From the NCBI RefSeq assembly GCF_024198175.1, contig NZ_JAJVKV010000001.1:1488001-1552000 (forward strand): a stretch of 64,000 nucleotides of DNA, read 5' to 3'. The DNA is from Pyxidicoccus xibeiensis (GTDB lineage Bacteria; Myxococcota; Myxococcia; Myxococcales; Myxococcaceae). This document shows, piece after piece, positions 62,301 to 64,000 of this stretch. Each line of letters starts with the position of its first letter. Within the stretch, counting starts at the first letter, position 1. Under the pieces are notes generated by a model. It saw only the letters and a list, made by a program, of their open reading frames with translations. It was not told the DNA's origin and did not search any database. The position numbers and the translations under genes were made by a program.

Positions 62301-62858
62301 GCCGCGCGCACCCTGGGCCGGCTGGGCACGGCGGGTGGCACGCTGACGCTGAAGGGCGGCACGGCCTCCGCGCCCGTCCTCTCCCACGACAAGGAGCGCG
62401 CGGCCGCGGCGGAGACGCTGCGCGCGGCGCTGGGCGACCCGGACGCGCGGGTGCGCGCGGCGGCGGCGGACTCGCTGGCGAAGCTCGCCCCCGAGCGCGC
62501 CGCCGGCTGGGCGCTGGAGGTGAAGCCCTTCGACCCGGTGGCCCTGGGCCCCACGGGCGTGAAGGCCGCGCCGGAGCTGCTCGCCACCACCGAGGGCCGC
62601 CGCCTCATGGAGCCCACGCTGCTGGGCGCCAGGGCGCTGGAGCCGCTCGCCACCCTGGCGAAGACCGCGAAGCCCGAGGTGAAGCAGGACGCCTGGGCCG
62701 CCCTGGGCCGGCTGGGCGGTGACGCCGCGGCGAAGCTGCTGCACGATGCCGCCTTCGACAACTCGAACTCCGTGGAGCTGCGCAAGGCCGCCTGGCGCGC
62801 CCACAAACGTGCACGCCGCGCCGCCGAGCGCGCCCGGAAGGAAGGAACCCCGTCGTGA
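56325..62858 (+). CDS. Giant WD40-HEAT repeat protein
   Basis: 2177 residues, with AAGGAGCGTC before the ATG and TGCTAAGAA (56295-56303) as a possible -10. Residues 1 to about 350 are a WD40 propeller (GADGTVRAWDWES, GGDDGVVRSF, GGDDGKLRIWYL, GSDGKLKAWRL). The remaining ~1800 residues are dozens of HEAT repeats with the pattern DxDxxVRxxAxxALxxLG (for example DKDAEVRRLAAQELAAKG, DEDLTDARG-like turns absent). A basic linker (KSWLRRLFSAVKPG) near 1225 splits the solenoid in two. There is no signal peptide and no enzyme motif, so it should be a cytoplasmic scaffold. Its stop overlaps the start of the next gene (GTGA), implying a fixed ratio with that partner. Confidence 0.87.
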   Translation: MSVLAIGNIEKVRALAANARVLLVGGARASAASRLTAYDLSGNKVLWSTELPSAVLALSLAGERWAAGCADGAVRFGTLSDGQVKFQLHGVHPGGCTALASGADGKLLFSAGADGTVRAWDWESTRKVHDWKASPQPLRAVAVDPSGTYAACGGDDGVVRSFTVATGARRDMTGHEGAVRALAFTPRDGRLVSGGDDGKLRIWYLVGAVEFEVRGDKDSGHAGAVLALLFPPTPAAEPGGDEPGDRVWSAGSDGKLKAWRLDERRKPRTLDCGSKPVNALAFVPPANPRQAKSTLGAVFAAGEDRRTHRFGIAPDGKPADDHVTFQHGFDLLTESLKAGRPKRETSVREAAALEEPEALDFVLQVLSSDKDAEVRRLAAQELAAKGRTGARPKLRERLNDDHPMVRRAALEALEKLETESPLAAPRAALDSRFADLRVAGLERLAKLGGVSPLVPGLIAGKLADSEAAVGLAALDALSEVTPGSSTEPLRTAFERGPAHLKVEVLIRAAGAGLLGHAQLQPLAARALDDADADVRRVAFTVRVLERRALAHALETRDEDFARATKDVTRRLAQRARRAQGVAANVPLTDADVQAARDALPAQGTVGGALAEPDLEPLLAAMACRTPDTAVRGARGLAQLGDGRALGALLQLSREPDAAIRRQAATSLQALQDARARERLVWMLDDANGDVRSAALDAVVALDADLPLSAAEAALRSGHEDVRVRGLDRLVKLGVATPGAEGLLGDALEDESAKVRSEAFRTLWAWNEKEPQKALDRALTGRFPDMRTRAVEVLAERTEGWALERLRKAVEDRNAGVAIAAYQAWKKRVGKEQVEPHLAALASNEAAVREVGAQGATHTSVTEPLRSALLKRVLDEVDEVAIAALDALDGLVKTENGPLLAGLAAGSLEVRVHAAELLARRGAEDIIEPMRVLIIDKDLERQYPAGFLIPLRIRAARALATLGSRRLLSFFATVLVPHELGDLQEQGARGLATASRRGDEGYLLDALSHANVAVRSWAADGLSRLGDTRALPVLTGNLRNDHLPIRLGTILSFAALGPEGDGGLLHGLEDRAAEVQEMVFSIVLARDLRANRRGEPPDLLTSALSSGRPEVRYAAARALELRTEPDASRAQLVEGLLPPRPEKVGDMKDWPAEEERAKRMVGLAEALSSDQPEQRYAAAQVLLLRNKPVDYFREAQKVARPRTLEAPWKPDTAPTVSPVQPTPAKSWLRRLFSAVKPGVPGASPEAAASAEKQHLRRLAFGAYVGLLRQVSAGDDEGHRVRRDAVDRVVKLTQEGYAGTPAAVAALLRALEDPHQLVRKAALAGLKELFPAGSDEPLALALASLAPDVARAALDELAGRGDVAKPRITAALNSPLSDVRRYAFELLEKLSPPGSLEPLLAALGSEHADLRVGVIERLASANDARVTEALGRAMASEHEDLRLRASELLAWRSDDRAVEVLSAFLRSENAAAARRAVEALARLATPAAVAALAARLQAAPDANERQRLVTALGNTRHADAVDVLARRCLEDESAAVRAACVTAAMNVAGADVKKRDAALAVRFLRQAVKSQDVAVRQAAVRELEYGTEAGQSETLVGLFTDRDVTVRAEAVARYAKRVIEHGASVEPLEEVLRGGARELMLPAAEGVAHQGRASALRPLLLYARAGEDGQRERALLALGTLGDARALAELETVAAGGTPEAPTEPSMVSAAIEALGRLAAKLPDGEDRRRVEEKVEAAAVEGSNVELQQAGVRGLRAIGGERARVKLEALLSDTDSDVLVRMASAQELAKLKDTEAEAALAAALDDSEEELRSEARKALDVLFPKERTRVEFHAVASRHADISEPAAAYLSDEGDPALLVPRLATLSNVALRLRLRRGLARRGAMPVPQVVALLGHDTPEAREEAASLLGTWTGEAREPAPADVAALSRALVTAERRSATEWAAAPAPKRPALSSAWERLVWAGSRLGAAGLSDSARAILQGGEAAAPAPVRQEAARTLGRLGTAGGTLTLKGGTASAPVLSHDKERAAAAETLRAALGDPDARVRAAAADSLAKLAPERAAGWALEVKPFDPVALGPTGVKAAPELLATTEGRRLMEPTLLGARALEPLATLAKTAKPEVKQDAWAALGRLGGDAAAKLLHDAAFDNSNSVELRKAAWRAHKRARRAAERARKEGTPS

Positions 62859-64000
62859 CGACCGCCACCCGGCACCCCGTCGAGCTGCGCTACGCCACCG
62901 CGAGCGACGTGGAGTCCGCCACGGACGCCTCGCGCGTGCTGCTGGCCCTGGAGGGCTCGCGCGGCACCGTGGGCGTGCGCGGCCGCGTGCGCGACTCCGC
63001 CCTCTTCCGCGACGCGCTCGCCGCCACCTTCGGCATCCTCTCCAGCGACTTGCGCTACCGGGGCAAGGACCGCACCGCGTACCTCGCGTATCTGATGAAG
63101 CAGGGGAAGCGGGCCAGCGCGCTCATCTGGGAGGCGCAGAAGGCCTTCCTCGACAACGCGCTGGAGGGCGAGGAGAAGCAGGACGCCGTGCTGGACCCCG
63201 TCCTCACGGTGGACCCGGACAGCGTCTCCCTGGAGGTCTTCTCCCGCGACGAGTCCGCCTACGCGCGCCTGTCCTTCGACAACGCCCTCTTCGAGGGCCG
63301 CGAGGCCGCGCACGGCTCCACCTTCCTGGACGTGCCCGCGGACCTGCCCGCGCGCATCGACCGGCTGCGCACCTACGTGCCCATGTCCCTGGAGGCCCAC
63401 GTCGCCCTGCCCGCCCGGCCCTCGCAGCAGGCCCGCGAGCCGCGCAACGTGGACGTGCCCCACGCCTGGCTGCGCGGCTTCCTCCAGGTGCAGTCCGCCG
63501 CCACGCTGCCCGCCAGCACCTGCCGGCTGGCCCCCATCGACCTGTACAACCTCCTCTTCGCGCTGCGCTCCCGCAAGGCGAAGAAGGCCCCGCGCGCCCT
63601 GCGCTTCGAGCTCGTCCCCGGCGCCCCGCCCCGGCTGGTGCTGGAGCCCTGGGAGCTGGTGCTGGAGGCGCACGGCGGCACGTACACGGGCAGCGCGCCC
63701 GCGGTGGTGCGCACCTTCGGCCGGCAGCGCCTGGCGGCCCTCGCGCGCCTGCTGCCCCATGCGCACTCGGTGCGGGTGCAGCTGCTCGGGCCCGGCCTGC
63801 CGGTGTTCTGGGTCATCGACATGGGCGCGGCCACGCTGACGCTGGGCCTCACGGGCTGGACGGAGAGCGGCTGGTCCTCGGCCGCCGCCTTCGACGCCCT
63901 CATGCCCCGCGCGGTGCCGGACGGGCTGGCGGAGAAGCTGCGCTCCCGGCTGCGCGCCGAAGGGCCGCTGTCCTTCGACACGCTCGTCGCGGGCGCCGGT
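62855..64000 (+). CDS. Partner of the WD40-HEAT protein, 3' end beyond the window
   Basis: The GTG at 62855 overlaps the stop of the giant gene and follows GGAAGGAAGG. 382 codons are open to the right edge with no stop. It has no signal peptide. It begins VELRYATASDVESATDASRVLLALEGSRG and includes SSDLRYRGKDRTAYLAYLMKQGKRASALIWEAQKAFL, followed by alternating strand-rich segments. No motif I can name is present in the visible part. Proteins with similar openings have, in my memory, SWIM-type zinc fingers further on and travel with MoxR/vWA genes, but that part is outside the window and this is unverified. It probably forms a complex with the scaffold upstream. Confidence 0.7.
   Translation, partial: MTTATRHPVELRYATASDVESATDASRVLLALEGSRGTVGVRGRVRDSALFRDALAATFGILSSDLRYRGKDRTAYLAYLMKQGKRASALIWEAQKAFLDNALEGEEKQDAVLDPVLTVDPDSVSLEVFSRDESAYARLSFDNALFEGREAAHGSTFLDVPADLPARIDRLRTYVPMSLEAHVALPARPSQQAREPRNVDVPHAWLRGFLQVQSAATLPASTCRLAPIDLYNLLFALRSRKAKKAPRALRFELVPGAPPRLVLEPWELVLEAHGGTYTGSAPAVVRTFGRQRLAALARLLPHAHSVRVQLLGPGLPVFWVIDMGAATLTLGLTGWTESGWSSAAAFDALMPRAVPDGLAEKLRSRLRAEGPLSFDTLVAGAG

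Noticed and set aside
56193-62804. 2203-codon open frame on the minus strand opposite the WD40-HEAT gene
   Set aside because: It is a shadow: composition is His/Arg/Gln/Gly-rich without folds, while the plus-strand frame shows clear WD40 and HEAT repeats. High GC at third positions removes stops from the opposite strand.
1-64000. CRISPR arrays, rRNA, tRNA and insertion sequences
   Set aside because: No regularly spaced short repeats, cloverleaf-like segments, rRNA-like sequence or transposase frames were seen on reading both strands.

Overview
The window is strongly GC-rich, densely coded DNA of the kind seen in Myxococcaceae (Myxococcus/Corallococcus-like deltaproteobacteria). The lineage call rests on several signatures seen together: a Hanks-type Ser/Thr kinase followed by a DUF2381 (TIGR02268-type, Myxococcus paralogous family) protein, a lipoprotein polymorphic toxin with an adjacent immunity gene resembling the SitA/SitI outer-membrane-exchange toxins, very long carboxypeptidase-regulatory-like repeat proteins, and a propeller-type hybrid sensor kinase. 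Both window edges cut genes: an immunity protein on the left and a gene of unknown function on the right. No rRNA, tRNA, CRISPR array or insertion sequence was seen.

Layout. 1-3.2 kb (minus): a lipoprotein with a C-terminal nuclease-like domain and its overlapping Imm52-like immunity gene. 3.5-16.5 kb (plus): five consecutive paralogues (called A-E here) of a membrane-anchored beta-sandwich repeat family built from up to 11 recognisable modules. Two further members lie at 21.9-25.2 kb (F) and 38.7-42.0 kb (G). B, D, F and G are full length, A lacks module 11, C stops after module 8, and E carries only modules 9-11. Between them sit a YhaO/YhaN-type nuclease-ATPase pair (16.5-21.2 kb), a YciI-family gene, an ArsR regulator with a SRPBCC-cupin fusion (25.3-26.4 kb) and a GNAT-like/cyclic-nucleotide-binding fusion (26.8-28.3 kb).

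28.4-36 kb is a patchwork. Two near-identical cysteine-rich secreted protein genes, in direct orientation, bracket the kinase and DUF2381 pair. A DUF3883-like gene of visibly different base composition sits where the second copy has lost its companion lipoprotein gene. 36-44.3 kb holds an MBL-fold hydrolase with a divergent LysR gene, an acyltransferase with an unclear start, paralogue G, a scramblase-like protein and a YjjJ/HipH-type HipA kinase with repeat-rich upstream DNA.

44.4-64 kb contains a 909-residue HEAT-like protein, a JmjC/cupin oxygenase, a striking 18-bp inverted repeat, two very small genes, a secreted HExxH metallopeptidase, a hybrid sensor kinase with a companion gene, and a 2177-residue WD40-HEAT protein coupled to a gene running off the right edge.

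Themes. Gene pairs with 4-nt start/stop overlaps are frequent (toxin/immunity, YhaO/YhaN, ArsR/SRPBCC, WD40-HEAT/partner). Many starts are preceded by a TGNTANNNT extended -10-like motif. Several of these lie so close to the start codon that leaderless transcripts are likely.
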